Part shown: positions 42,666 to 51,629 of the stretch, piece by piece
Layout of the letters: each line of letters opens with the position of its first letter
Position numbering within the stretch: the first letter of the stretch is position 1
Assembly: GCA_013823135.1 (NCBI GenBank)
Contig: PNLP01000023.1
Coordinates: forward strand, 35,121-99,120
Length of the DNA: 64,000 nucleotides
Source of the DNA: Planctomycetaceae bacterium
Lineage (GTDB): Bacteria > Planctomycetota > Planctomycetia > Gemmatales > Gemmataceae
Direction of reading: 5' to 3'
Program-made: the position numbers and the translations under genes
The notes under the pieces: model-generated
What the model was told of the DNA's origin: nothing
What the model saw: only the letters and a program-made list of their open reading frames with translations
The model's database searches: none

Positions 42666-42810
42666 GTGGCTTCCGCCAAGCGCATAAGTTCACCTGCCGC
42701 CGCTCACTACCGCGACGGGGAACCGTGATTAACGATGCGGCGGATTGCGGTCAAGTGCAGCGTCGGAAACGAGTGGGGCAACGCTGAGTGTGAGCTTGAG
42801 TGGTTTTTGT

Positions 42811-42901
42811 AAGGTGGGTCGAGTCGCGCTTCGCGACGAGCCCCACCATTTCGCAAGGTGATGGTGGGGCTCGACCGCAAAGCCGGTCTTGACCCACCCT
42901 A
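42811..42901. repeat. Nested inverted repeat (GGTGGGTC type)
   Basis: Outer arms GGTGGGTC (42813) and GACCCACC (42891-42898), inner arms GAGCCCCACCAT and ATGGTGGGGCTC. A composite hairpin in the gap before the thioredoxin-like gene end. Typical dispersed planctomycete repeat; may terminate that gene. Confidence 0.55.
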
Positions 42902-42955
42902 CAGTATTCAATCTCTACCTGGCCTGGGGACCGCGCGAAGTCACCGGAACCTCAA

Positions 42956-43513
42956 TCACTTCTTCTCGAAGAGTTGCGGTACGGTCTTCACGATCTCGTC
43001 GATTTGCTTGTCGGTCAGCTCGCCGGCGCGGAGGGCGAAGTTCGCCACAACCTTCTGCTTCGTGAACAGCATCACGGTCACGTCGGCGTCCTTGTTCAGC
43101 TTGTACGATGGCGGGCCGTCCGCATCCTCGAACGCACCCACGGGCACGGTCTTGAGCCCTTGCTTCTGTGCCCACTTTGCGAGCGCATCGAGGTCGGCCT
43201 TCTCGGCGAGTTGGGTACACCACACCTTGTAGCCCAAGTCCTTCGGTGTTGCGCCGGCCGCTTCGAGTTTGCCGAGCAACTTGCCGAGCGGTTCAGAGAG
43301 TGTTCGCGTGAACACGACCACCGCAGGCTTGTTCCCCTCGTGCTGTTCGCAGATGTAGCACGTTTGCTGGCCGCGTTGTGGGCCAGTGGCGACGAGGAAA
43401 CTGTATGGCCCCGGTCGCTTACCGACGGGGACGCCCGAGACGCACGGGTCGGCCGCGATGGCGGAAAGTGTGAGTGTGAGTGCGAGCGAAAGGCAAAGAA
43501 GGATTCGGGTCAT
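42956..43513 (-). CDS. Secreted thioredoxin-fold protein with CYIC motif
   Basis: 185 residues from the ATG at 43513 (12 residues shorter than the longest frame) so that the signal peptide (ILLCLSLALTLTLSAIA) is N-terminal. After the leader comes CVSGVPVGKRPGPYSFL, then QTCYICEQHEGNKPAVVVF with a C-x-x-C motif and a thioredoxin-like strand, and TVPVGAFEDADGPPSYKL. A role in extracytoplasmic redox or peroxide chemistry is inferred from the motif. It follows the TPR gene by 69 nt, probably as one unit. Confidence 0.72.
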   Translation of the reverse strand: MTRILLCLSLALTLTLSAIAADPCVSGVPVGKRPGPYSFLVATGPQRGQQTCYICEQHEGNKPAVVVFTRTLSEPLGKLLGKLEAAGATPKDLGYKVWCTQLAEKADLDALAKWAQKQGLKTVPVGAFEDADGPPSYKLNKDADVTVMLFTKQKVVANFALRAGELTDKQIDEIVKTVPQLFEKK

Positions 43514-43582
43514 GGTGTGTTGGTGTTGGGTATCGAGTGAGTCTCGCATTTAGCGGTCGCCCCAGCGGGGCGACGAACAAAG

Positions 43583-45310
43583 TCACTTCCCGTCGGCTTC
43601 GCCCTCGGCGGCGGTGGCCTCGGTCATCGTCTTCGCGATCTTGGTCGCACGCCGGGCCATGTCGGCCTTGAGCATCTCGAAGTCCTTGGGGGCGGCGCGT
43701 GCCCAGAGACGCCCGGCGAGTTTCAGGCAACTCGCGGCCTCTTCCGTGCGACCCAGGCGATCGCAGAGAGCCCACAATCCCAGTGCCCCGCGAACACTCC
43801 CGGCATCGTGGGCCAGCGCTTCCTGGAACGCTTCCTCGGCCTCGACCGCGTTCCCGGCTTCGAGGGCACCAATGCCCCACGACTCCATGTACGAGGCCCC
43901 ACCACCCCACGCATGATGGCTGAAGTCGTTTTTCGTCGCGTCCACGAGTTTTTTGAGCAACTTCAGACCGGCTTCGCCGTCGCCCTTCTGGCAGAGGTAA
44001 CGACCCTGGACTTCCCACAGGCGGCGTTCCAGAGCCTTGTCGGTCTTCTTGGTTTGTTGCTGAGCACGAAGCGTGTCCACTTCGCGGCCGGCCTGCTCGG
44101 TGTCGCCCTTTTCGAGGCACATGCGTGCTGCGTAGTATGCGCCGTTTGCCTTGTCCGTCTTGCGGAATGTTTCGAGTTGTTTCTGGCACTCGGACCAATC
44201 TTGCTCGGCAAGCGCCATGCGGAACCATTCGGGCTTGAAGCTGTACTTGTACCCCTCGGCCTTGGCCTTGATGGCCTTGGCTTCGGCGAATCGGCCATCG
44301 TGAACGAGGCCACGGGTCAGCGTCTCCATGTGGTGGTTGAACTGGTGATCTTCACCCGGAGTCACGCCCTGATATTTGTGGTAAGCCATCTGAAGTTCAA
44401 CAGCCTTCATGGACCAGTCGCAGGTTGTGCTCCACTTACCAATTCGCATGGCGAGGTGGGCCTGCATGTGGAAAGCGTGCGGCATACCAGGTGACGATTT
44501 CATGTAGCCCTCGGCGAATGGCCAGCCAAGCGCCGGGCGTTTGATCCCCTCGAAGAAGTGAACCAGTTCGTGGTTCGCGCCGGGGTGGATGGGGTTCACC
44601 TTCAGCAACGCCTTGTAGAAGGGAGCACCCGCGTTCGGACCGTCGGCAAGCTGTGCACGCCAGAACCAGCCTTCCTCGTCGTCCTCGTAAAGCGTGAGAA
44701 GTTCATCGAGCGACGACGCGGCTTTCTTGCGGCGTTCTTCCGGCCCGACGTTCGGCCACATCCCTTTTTCTTGCAGGCGTGATTGGATGAGCAGTTGCTC
44801 GCGGTGGCTGGCTCGCGGCATCAACTTGCGGGCCATTTCGAGGGTCAGATCCGCGGGCGATTTCGTCATTTTCTCGGGAAGCGAGGCAAAGCCAGCCGCA
44901 CCGAGAACCCCCGCGAGCCCTCCGGTTTTGGGGGTGACAGCTCCCTTACCCCACTTGTCGAGCGAGCGGTGCAGAACGAGCCAGGCGTAAGCACAATCGG
45001 GGTCGTGCGAGAGTGCGGTCTCGGCGGCGCGAGCGGCTTCGATCCACACGTACGAGTAGTACATCCCCAGTGCCTGATCGACGAACGCCTGACACTGCTT
45101 GCTCGATGTGCCGACGCCATAGCGGTACAGGCACGCATCGAACATCGGCTTGGCCGGTGTGAGGCCGGTCAGCGGCATCTTCCCAGGTGCGGGCGAGGTT
45201 GGAACATCGACCGCCGGTTTCTTCGTCGGTTGAGGCGAACCGGGGGCCTCCCCCGAAGAGAGGGCGACGGCAGCAAGAAGCATGGCAAACGAGCCGATGA
45301 GTCGGCACAT
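43583..45310 (-). CDS. Secreted TPR-repeat protein
   Basis: 575 residues with a signal-like N-terminus (IGSFAMLLAAVALSSG) and many helical repeats (YSYVWIEAARAAETALSHDP, ALEAGNAVEAEEAFQEALAH, LGRTEEAASCLKLAGRLWAR) of tetratricopeptide type. A His-containing stretch, HMETLTRGLVHDGRFAEAKA, occurs in the middle. Related planctomycete proteins are unassigned. Ends with an acidic Ala-rich tail. Read upstream of the thioredoxin-like gene on the same strand. Confidence 0.75.
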   Translation of the reverse strand: MCRLIGSFAMLLAAVALSSGEAPGSPQPTKKPAVDVPTSPAPGKMPLTGLTPAKPMFDACLYRYGVGTSSKQCQAFVDQALGMYYSYVWIEAARAAETALSHDPDCAYAWLVLHRSLDKWGKGAVTPKTGGLAGVLGAAGFASLPEKMTKSPADLTLEMARKLMPRASHREQLLIQSRLQEKGMWPNVGPEERRKKAASSLDELLTLYEDDEEGWFWRAQLADGPNAGAPFYKALLKVNPIHPGANHELVHFFEGIKRPALGWPFAEGYMKSSPGMPHAFHMQAHLAMRIGKWSTTCDWSMKAVELQMAYHKYQGVTPGEDHQFNHHMETLTRGLVHDGRFAEAKAIKAKAEGYKYSFKPEWFRMALAEQDWSECQKQLETFRKTDKANGAYYAARMCLEKGDTEQAGREVDTLRAQQQTKKTDKALERRLWEVQGRYLCQKGDGEAGLKLLKKLVDATKNDFSHHAWGGGASYMESWGIGALEAGNAVEAEEAFQEALAHDAGSVRGALGLWALCDRLGRTEEAASCLKLAGRLWARAAPKDFEMLKADMARRATKIAKTMTEATAAEGEADGK

Positions 45311-45409
45311 GGTGGGGCAGCTCCGACAGGCAGGATGTCCAGGAAAGTTTACCCCGGCAGTGATGATGGCGGAAGGGGCGACACGAATTCTGAGAAGAAA
45401 TTCATCACG

Positions 45410-46126
45410 TTAAGCTAATCGCCGACGGTGGCAGGCTGCGGTGTAAGTCGTTTCCAGATCGACTGGTAAACACAACTCGGCCGAGAGAGCCAGCGGCAAT
45501 GTCGGAAGTTCCCGACCAACCGCGAGCGGCATCGGCCACGACTCGACACGGCCTGTTTTGTCGCGAATCACGGGGCGATAGGCGACGGCACACAGGTCTG
45601 TGCCGGCGGGCAAACCGGGGTCGGCGGTCCAGCCGAGCAATCGCAAAATGTCGCCGTGCAGGTCGGCGGAACGGCTCGTGACGACATCCACAACAATCAG
45701 CGAGATTCCCTGAGCGAGATAGCCGGCGCACTTGTTCGCGAAGGCGGCCCGGTGTGTCGCGCGGTCCTTGTTCGCAGGGCTCACGAGTTCGACCGCGGCC
45801 ACGAGTCTCGCTCCGCCTTCAGCTTCGTAAACGCGAACCTCGAACTCGTCCGGGAACGCCGCCGGAACCGTCAACGGGGGTGCGGGCGGTGCGTAAGTTC
45901 GAGTGGCAACGGACCCGTTGGACGGAGCGTTCTCGTCGGTAAATGTGGCGACATCGATCTCGATGCGGGCACCGGCGTGGGCGTGTTCTTCCGCGAAATA
46001 TCCTTCGGGCAGAAGTTCTTCGTTCAGAACGTCAGCGATGGCTCCGGCCCAGGTCACGTGAAACGATTCCCAGTGGCGGTGGGGGGCGAGCGGTGGGTGA
46101 AAGTGATCGAGCAGCGGCATCGGCAA
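45410..46126 (-). CDS. DUF4058 family protein
   Basis: 238 residues. The start (MPMPLLDHFHPPLAPHRHWE followed by SFHVTWAGAIADVLNEELLP) and the core AAVELVSPANKDRATHRAAF are typical of DUF4058, an uncharacterised family common in cyanobacteria and planctomycetes. The E-L-V-S-P-x-N-K pattern is reminiscent of PD-(D/E)XK nucleases, but function is unproven. The gene stands alone between the TPR gene and the ABC operon. Confidence 0.85.
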   Translation of the reverse strand: MPMPLLDHFHPPLAPHRHWESFHVTWAGAIADVLNEELLPEGYFAEEHAHAGARIEIDVATFTDENAPSNGSVATRTYAPPAPPLTVPAAFPDEFEVRVYEAEGGARLVAAVELVSPANKDRATHRAAFANKCAGYLAQGISLIVVDVVTSRSADLHGDILRLLGWTADPGLPAGTDLCAVAYRPVIRDKTGRVESWPMPLAVGRELPTLPLALSAELCLPVDLETTYTAACHRRRLA

Positions 46127-46314
46127 ACCCCGAAATGCTCAGAACCTCAGCCCAGGCCATCGGCAAGGGGGCGAGTCTGGCCATTTGCCTTCTCCGCCCG
46201 AAAATTCAGGCGAGTTACCCGATTGTACCAACTTGTCGCCCTTGTTCCGCGTCATATCATCTGCCTGCGTCCAACTCGGCGTTCCAGCCAGCGAGCAACC
46301 CCGGTTTTCCAACT

Positions 46315-47313
46315 ATGGCGACGCCCGCGATCGACGTTCAAAACCTGACGAAGAGCTACGGCCCCGTGCTGGCCGTGGACAACATCTCGTTCCAGGTTCA
46401 ACCCGGCGAACTCGTCGGGTTCCTCGGCCCAAACGGTGCCGGGAAATCGACCTCCATGCGGATTCTCACCACGTGGCAACCCGCGAGCAGCGGGTACGCT
46501 CGGCTCGCCGGGTTCGACGTGATGTATGAGTCGATGGAGGTTCGCAAACGGATCGGGTATCTGCCCGAGAACGTTCCTGTGTACCCCGAGATGCGTGTTC
46601 GCGAATACCTGACGTATCGCGCCAAGCTCAAGGGCGTCGAGCGACAGGGCCGCACGGCCCGCATCGACTATTGCCTCGAAAAGTGCCGCATCAAGGAAGT
46701 GCAGAACCGCCTGCTCGCGACCCTTTCTAAGGGGTATCGGCAGCGGGTTGGCCTGGCCGACGCGATGCTCGCGAACCCGCCGATCCTGATCCTCGATGAA
46801 CCGACCAGCGGTCTCGACCCCGTGCAGATCAACGAAACGCTCGGCACGATCAAGGAACTCGGCGGGCAGCACACGGTTCTGCTCTCGACGCACATCCTGA
46901 GCGAAGTCGAGAAGGTCTGCGAGCGGGTCATCATCATCAACAAGGGCCAGATCAAGTTCGACGACACGATGAAGTCGATCTCATCGCGTGAGCCCACGCT
47001 CATCGTCGAAGTTCGCGGCCCGTCCGAAGCCGTGACCCGCTTCCTGCAAGAGCAGCAGGAACTGGCGTCCGTTGCGGCGACAACGACCGAAGGCGATGCG
47101 ACGACGTTCGAGATCAAGACCCGCAATCCCGAGAAGGATTTCCGGGACGAACTGGCCAAGCGGGTGTTGGGGCGAGGCTGGGGCGTTCGCCGGCTCGACT
47201 TGCGGCGGGTCAACCTCGACGACCTGTTCTCGGCCGTGGTGTTGCGAGAACCAGCGGCCCCAGCGCCGGCGGTTGTCGCGACAAGCGAACCGACCCCAAC
47301 TCCGGCGGCGTAA
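46315..47313 (+). CDS. ABC transporter ATPase, GldA-like
   Basis: 332 residues from the ATG at 46315; the frame extends upstream but without ABC sequence. Motifs: GPNGAGKST Walker A, TLSKGYRQRVGLADA signature (S-K-G-Y variant of LSGGQ), LILDEPTSGLDP Walker B and STHIL switch His. Closest in layout to GldA-type ATPases. First gene of the Gld-like export/motility operon with the permease and auxiliary genes that follow. Confidence 0.92.
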   Translation: MATPAIDVQNLTKSYGPVLAVDNISFQVQPGELVGFLGPNGAGKSTSMRILTTWQPASSGYARLAGFDVMYESMEVRKRIGYLPENVPVYPEMRVREYLTYRAKLKGVERQGRTARIDYCLEKCRIKEVQNRLLATLSKGYRQRVGLADAMLANPPILILDEPTSGLDPVQINETLGTIKELGGQHTVLLSTHILSEVEKVCERVIIINKGQIKFDDTMKSISSREPTLIVEVRGPSEAVTRFLQEQQELASVAATTTEGDATTFEIKTRNPEKDFRDELAKRVLGRGWGVRRLDLRRVNLDDLFSAVVLREPAAPAPAVVATSEPTPTPAA

Positions 47314-47326
47314 CAAAAATCAGACG

Positions 47327-47380
47327 TTTAGCCGCGACCCGAAGGGGAGCGTGATCGCTCCCCTTCGGGTCGCGGCTAAA
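47327..47380. repeat. Perfect 25-bp inverted repeat inside the Gld-like operon
   Basis: Two 25-bp arms starting TTTAGCCGCGACCCGAAGGG with a 4-nt loop lie between the ATPase stop and the permease start. One arm alone recurs at 49224-49248 after the permease (GACCCGAAAGGGG variant). The stem could lower downstream expression or stabilise the upstream mRNA. Confidence 0.75.
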
Positions 47381-47406
47381 CGAGGTTGGTCCAGGATCAT
47401 GCACCT

Positions 47407-49212
47407 ATGAACACAACGCCATCCGAGACGAGTACGCCGACCATCGCCCCCAGCCCGTATAGCGGGTCGCCGGTCGAAACCGCGCCGTCCCCGATGATGG
47501 CCGACGGGCCAACGTTCGCGCGACTGGTCGGGTTCATCGGCCTCGTGTTCTTCGTCCTCGGGGCCGCCGCGGTGATCTCCACCCGCGCCCTGGGGCCGCG
47601 GATGGTGTCCGAAGGGCTGGGCCTGCTGTTCGCTGCCGTTGGCCTGGCGCTCATGGTCTACCACGCCACCACCGATGGCGAGCAGGAGATCCGCCGCATG
47701 TACGGCGGGTTCGCCCTGTTCTGGATTCTCGTGAGCGTCGTGGCGTCGTTCCTCCCCGGCCCAATGGGTGACGGCACCTCCGAGAAGGCTCTGGGCTTCT
47801 ACCTGCTGCCGTGGGGCATCGGAACCGGAATCATCGGCCTGATGTTCGCGGTCCCGTTCTGTCGGCACGAAACGGACGAACTTTACCGCAATGCCGCCCT
47901 GACGGGCCTGCTCGCGATCGGCGGATTGCTGTCGGTTGGTGCGGTCACCGCGGGCATCTTCAAGCCGGACTTCCTCACTGGTCCGGGCCTCACGCTCGCC
48001 CTGCTCGGGCTGGCGTTCCTGTGTGCGTACCTCGGGCAGGTCGATGTCTCGGATGGAATCGGTTACACGGTTGCGTTCTCGATCGGCGCGTTTGGTGCTG
48101 GCGTGGCTGTTTACGCGATCGGCCGGGCCGCATTCCCGACGCTCCTGTTCGATGGAGCAACGAATCTTCGGCTGGCGAACGGCGAACTCGACATCTGGAA
48201 GACGCTGTTCCGGTTGCTCGGCGGTGTGGCGTTCCTGCTCCCAGCGATCTACGCTTTCACGACTCGCTCGCCGTTGTGGCTCAAGGCCACGACCGGCGCG
48301 ATTGGGCTGATCGGTGCCGGCGTGGTTGTCGTGTCGCTGTTCGCGAACCCGATTCACACAGCACCGCGGCCGTTCCTGGTTCCAAACGGGCTCATCCTGA
48401 TCGCCGTCGGATTGCTGTACCTCACGGTTTCGCTCGGAGTCTGTTCCGACAACCAGTTCGTGACCATGACTCGCCGCGAACTGTCGGCGTACTTCCTGTC
48501 ACCCATCGGGTACCTCGTGCTGGGTGCGATGGCTGCGGTGCAGTGGCTCTTCTACGACTCGTTCATCGGCGGCCTCTCGAACGCCGGGGCACAGGAACGG
48601 TCCATCCCCGAGCCGATCATGGCCGGGTACTTCAACCTGCTCCCCGCGATTGTGTTGCTTCAGATCGTGCCGGCCCTGACGATGCGACTGGTGGCCGAAG
48701 AACGCCGCACCGGAAGCTTGGAAGTGCTGCTCACCGCCCCCGTGAACGAGTGGCCGGTGGTGCTGAGCAAGTTCGTCTCGACCTGGATCTTCTTCATGAT
48801 CTGCTGGATGCCGTCGGCCCTGTACCTGATTGCTCTACGGCTGGAAGTGCCGGTGCCGTTCGACTACCGACCGCTGCTCAGTTTCTACATCTGCATCGCG
48901 GCACAGGGGCTCGCATTCGTCGGGATGGGCCTCTTCTTCTCGACGCTGACCAAGAACGAAATCGTGGCCGCGGCCCTGACGCAAGTCGGCATGATGATCT
49001 TCCTGCTCTGCTACCTGATTCGCGAGAGCCAGATGGCGCAGTGGCTCCCCGCGTCAGTGCGATCGGGCATGGGCCGCTTCTCGTTCTACCACATGTGGCA
49101 AGAAGCTCTGGCCGGTCGGTTGCCGCTGCGGGACACGTTCCTCTTCGGATCGTTCGGGGTGTTCTGGCTGTTCCTGTCCGTGAAGGTGCTGGAAACCCGT
49201 AAGTGGAACTGA
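47407..49212 (+). CDS. ABC transporter permease, GldF-like, with extra N-terminal membrane domain
   Basis: 601 residues. The C-terminal 260 residues are ABC-2 permease-like (TRRELSAYFLSPIGYLVLGA, VAEERRTGSLEVLLTAPVNE, FSTLTKNEIVAAALTQVGMM), as in GldF. The first 350 residues add about nine hydrophobic helices without a known family match. The start at 47407 follows the hairpin. Predicted to form the membrane part of the transporter with the ATPase upstream. Confidence 0.85.
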   Translation: MNTTPSETSTPTIAPSPYSGSPVETAPSPMMADGPTFARLVGFIGLVFFVLGAAAVISTRALGPRMVSEGLGLLFAAVGLALMVYHATTDGEQEIRRMYGGFALFWILVSVVASFLPGPMGDGTSEKALGFYLLPWGIGTGIIGLMFAVPFCRHETDELYRNAALTGLLAIGGLLSVGAVTAGIFKPDFLTGPGLTLALLGLAFLCAYLGQVDVSDGIGYTVAFSIGAFGAGVAVYAIGRAAFPTLLFDGATNLRLANGELDIWKTLFRLLGGVAFLLPAIYAFTTRSPLWLKATTGAIGLIGAGVVVVSLFANPIHTAPRPFLVPNGLILIAVGLLYLTVSLGVCSDNQFVTMTRRELSAYFLSPIGYLVLGAMAAVQWLFYDSFIGGLSNAGAQERSIPEPIMAGYFNLLPAIVLLQIVPALTMRLVAEERRTGSLEVLLTAPVNEWPVVLSKFVSTWIFFMICWMPSALYLIALRLEVPVPFDYRPLLSFYICIAAQGLAFVGMGLFFSTLTKNEIVAAALTQVGMMIFLLCYLIRESQMAQWLPASVRSGMGRFSFYHMWQEALAGRLPLRDTFLFGSFGVFWLFLSVKVLETRKWN

Positions 49213-49223
49213 TACCAGTTTGG

Positions 49224-49248
49224 TTTAGCCGCGACCCGAAAGGGGAGC
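49224..49248. repeat. Half copy of the 47327 repeat arm
   Basis: TTTAGCCGCGACCCGAAAGG then GGAGCG repeats one arm of the hairpin at 47327 with one inserted base, again directly after a gene of this operon. Confidence 0.55.
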
Positions 49249-49298
49249 GCGGCCAGTAACGCGACACAATCACCGGATACGTGCAGGCGAGCCGCAAC

Positions 49299-51506
49299 AT
49301 GGAACCGACCAAGCCGACACCGAGCACCCTTCCCGCACCCGCATCGCCGGCGGTGGGCGAACCGCTCGTCGAGTTCATCCGGACGCAACGCTCGAACGCG
49401 GCAATCGCGCTCGGCGTGCTGGCCGTGATCTTCCTCGCGGTCGGCGTGTACCTCGCACTCAAGAGTTCTCGCGTTCCCACCGCGACACCCGACAAGCCGC
49501 TCACGAGCGAGAAGACCGACCCGGAGAAGTCGTTCGAACTGCCGAAGCCTCCGGGCGAAACCGAGAACCTCAAGCGTGGCGACTTCAACGTCGGCTGGGT
49601 CGCGTGCCTGTTCGCTTTCATCGTCGTCGCTTCCAGTTCGCTGTGGCTGGTCGCGAGTGTGCCGCTCCCCGGTGAAGCGCAGCAACGCACCGAGGCCCGC
49701 GTCCTGCTCCTGGCTCTCGGGGCGCTGCTTGGGGCGGTGCTCATGCTCGCGGGGTTGGTGCTGTTCTACCGCTGGAGCGAATACCTCTCGAAGTGGCTCG
49801 ACAACAAGGAGATGGACGACCTCAAGTGGGTGCTCATCCCCGTCATGATGATCGTGGCCGGGATCGGCATGGTGTTCGCGGCGATTCAGCCCGCCCGCGC
49901 CGAAGAGCGGAACAACTCCTCCGTTCGCCGCATCGTGTACGGCTCGAACTTCGGCCTGACCGTGCTCCTGCTCCTCGTCGCGTTGATCGTTGTGAACGTC
50001 ATCATCGCGGTGAAGGTGCCCAACAAACTCGACACGACAGCCACCGGGTTCTACGACTTGTCTGATCGAACCATTCAACTGCTCGGCGGGTTGAAAGAGC
50101 CGGTGTCGGCTTACGTGATCCTTCCCGAAGCATCCGACCGCGACCTCAGCGACATCCGCCAGTTGATGCTCGCCTACCAGGACGCCGGCGGCGGCAAGGT
50201 GAAGCTCAAGTTCCTCGACCCAGTTGCTAACCGCAGCGACCTCAAGACCCTTCGCGCGAAGTACCCGCAACTCGACCTCGTGATGGAACAGCGGAACGTC
50301 TCCGGGGCGGTTCTGCTCACCGTTGGCGAGGACGAGAAGCGACACGCGGTCATCCCCGATACCGAGTTCACGACGGCGGTGGATCGCAAGCCGGTCTTCC
50401 AGGGTGAGGCACGACTGTTCCGCGAACTCGCGGTGCTGGCCGACACGGACACCAAGCCGATTGTGTACTTCACGCAGTCGAACGGCGAAATGAGCATCGA
50501 CCCCGCGGCCGAGGCACCCGACGACCAGAAGGTGAGCCGACTCCGCGCCTACCTGGAAAAGAACTACCTCGAAGTGCGGCCGCTCACGTTCACGCTGGAG
50601 AACCCTTCGGTTCCGGCCGATGCCGCCGTGGTCGTCATCGCGGAACCCCGCGTGCCGTTCACACCCGCCGCTGCCGATGCGATCCGGAAGTACATGAACG
50701 ACCCCGCCAAGAAGGGGCGGTTGATCGTGCTGGCCGGCATCGTTCCGGGTGCGAACAATCAGGGCGTGATGAAGACCGGGCTGGAGGAAGTGCTCAGCGA
50801 GATGGGCGTCCGGCTCGGGAACAAGTTCGTGTACACGTTCCCAACGGAACAGCGGAGCCACCCGCTCCAGACGCTCGCGGGGTTCACCGCGTCGTCGATC
50901 CAGAGCAAGCAAGAAGTGGCGATGGCGATTGCCAAGGCGACACCGACGCTCTCGATGTTCCTGCCCCGCGAGGTCACGCCGATGCCAGGGGGCACGACCG
51001 TGCAGGCGATGCCACTCCTCGGTTCGGTCGGGGTGACGTGGCTGGAAGAAGATCGGATTCCCGAGGCTCGGCTGCAAGTCGCGGTGCAGGGGATTGCTCG
51101 CAACGAGGCCATCGCCGATGCGAAGGATCTGAGCAAGCGAAACCGCCCGCTGGCTGTTCTGGTCTCGCAGGCAGGCACACCCGGCCGCCCAGGAACGCCA
51201 CCCACGCCGGGCGCACCCGCGTGTGCCGTTTACGGAAATGCCTTGTTTGTGTCGGACGAGATCGGCAAAAATGGATCACCCGATTCGGCCCCAATCTCCT
51301 ACGACCTGATCGGCGTGACGATCGACTGGCTGCGTGGTCGACCATCAATCGCGGCCAGTGGCATCGAAGCCAAGAAGTACGTCGAGTATCAGTTCCCGCA
51401 ACCATCGACGGTGGACCTCACGCGGCTCGAATACCTCCCCCTCGCGCTGGCGTTCCTGATCGTCGTGGGACTCGGGGTCGGGGTTTGGTTTGTCCGCCGC
51501 CGATAA
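49299..51506 (+). CDS. GldG-like ABC-transporter auxiliary protein
   Basis: 735 residues from the ATG at 49299. N-terminal helices (AIALGVLAVIFLAVGVYLAL and others to about residue 230), then a large extracytoplasmic domain of the ABC-transporter auxiliary type (PF09822): NKLDTTATGFYDLSDRTIQL, VSAYVILPEASDRDLSDIRQ, KPIVYFTQSNGEMSID, and a C-terminal helix (YLPLALAFLIVVGLGVGVWF). It matches GldG-like proteins that accompany GldA/GldF. Substrate or process unknown in planctomycetes. Confidence 0.85.
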   Translation: MEPTKPTPSTLPAPASPAVGEPLVEFIRTQRSNAAIALGVLAVIFLAVGVYLALKSSRVPTATPDKPLTSEKTDPEKSFELPKPPGETENLKRGDFNVGWVACLFAFIVVASSSLWLVASVPLPGEAQQRTEARVLLLALGALLGAVLMLAGLVLFYRWSEYLSKWLDNKEMDDLKWVLIPVMMIVAGIGMVFAAIQPARAEERNNSSVRRIVYGSNFGLTVLLLLVALIVVNVIIAVKVPNKLDTTATGFYDLSDRTIQLLGGLKEPVSAYVILPEASDRDLSDIRQLMLAYQDAGGGKVKLKFLDPVANRSDLKTLRAKYPQLDLVMEQRNVSGAVLLTVGEDEKRHAVIPDTEFTTAVDRKPVFQGEARLFRELAVLADTDTKPIVYFTQSNGEMSIDPAAEAPDDQKVSRLRAYLEKNYLEVRPLTFTLENPSVPADAAVVVIAEPRVPFTPAAADAIRKYMNDPAKKGRLIVLAGIVPGANNQGVMKTGLEEVLSEMGVRLGNKFVYTFPTEQRSHPLQTLAGFTASSIQSKQEVAMAIAKATPTLSMFLPREVTPMPGGTTVQAMPLLGSVGVTWLEEDRIPEARLQVAVQGIARNEAIADAKDLSKRNRPLAVLVSQAGTPGRPGTPPTPGAPACAVYGNALFVSDEIGKNGSPDSAPISYDLIGVTIDWLRGRPSIAASGIEAKKYVEYQFPQPSTVDLTRLEYLPLALAFLIVVGLGVGVWFVRRR

Positions 51507-51629
51507 GGCCGGTGGCGGAAACGGTGTAGCGGTTGCCCCATCGGGGCAACATGCCGACATGGCCCAACCCTTCGCAGCCGATAGCAGCAACATCGACAAC
51601 AGTGCGACCGAGAATCAGGATCACAACCC

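Noticed and set aside
49086..51077. 663-codon antisense frame opposite the GldG-like gene
   Set aside because: Low-complexity His/Arg-rich translation without family features; the opposite strand has clear domains.
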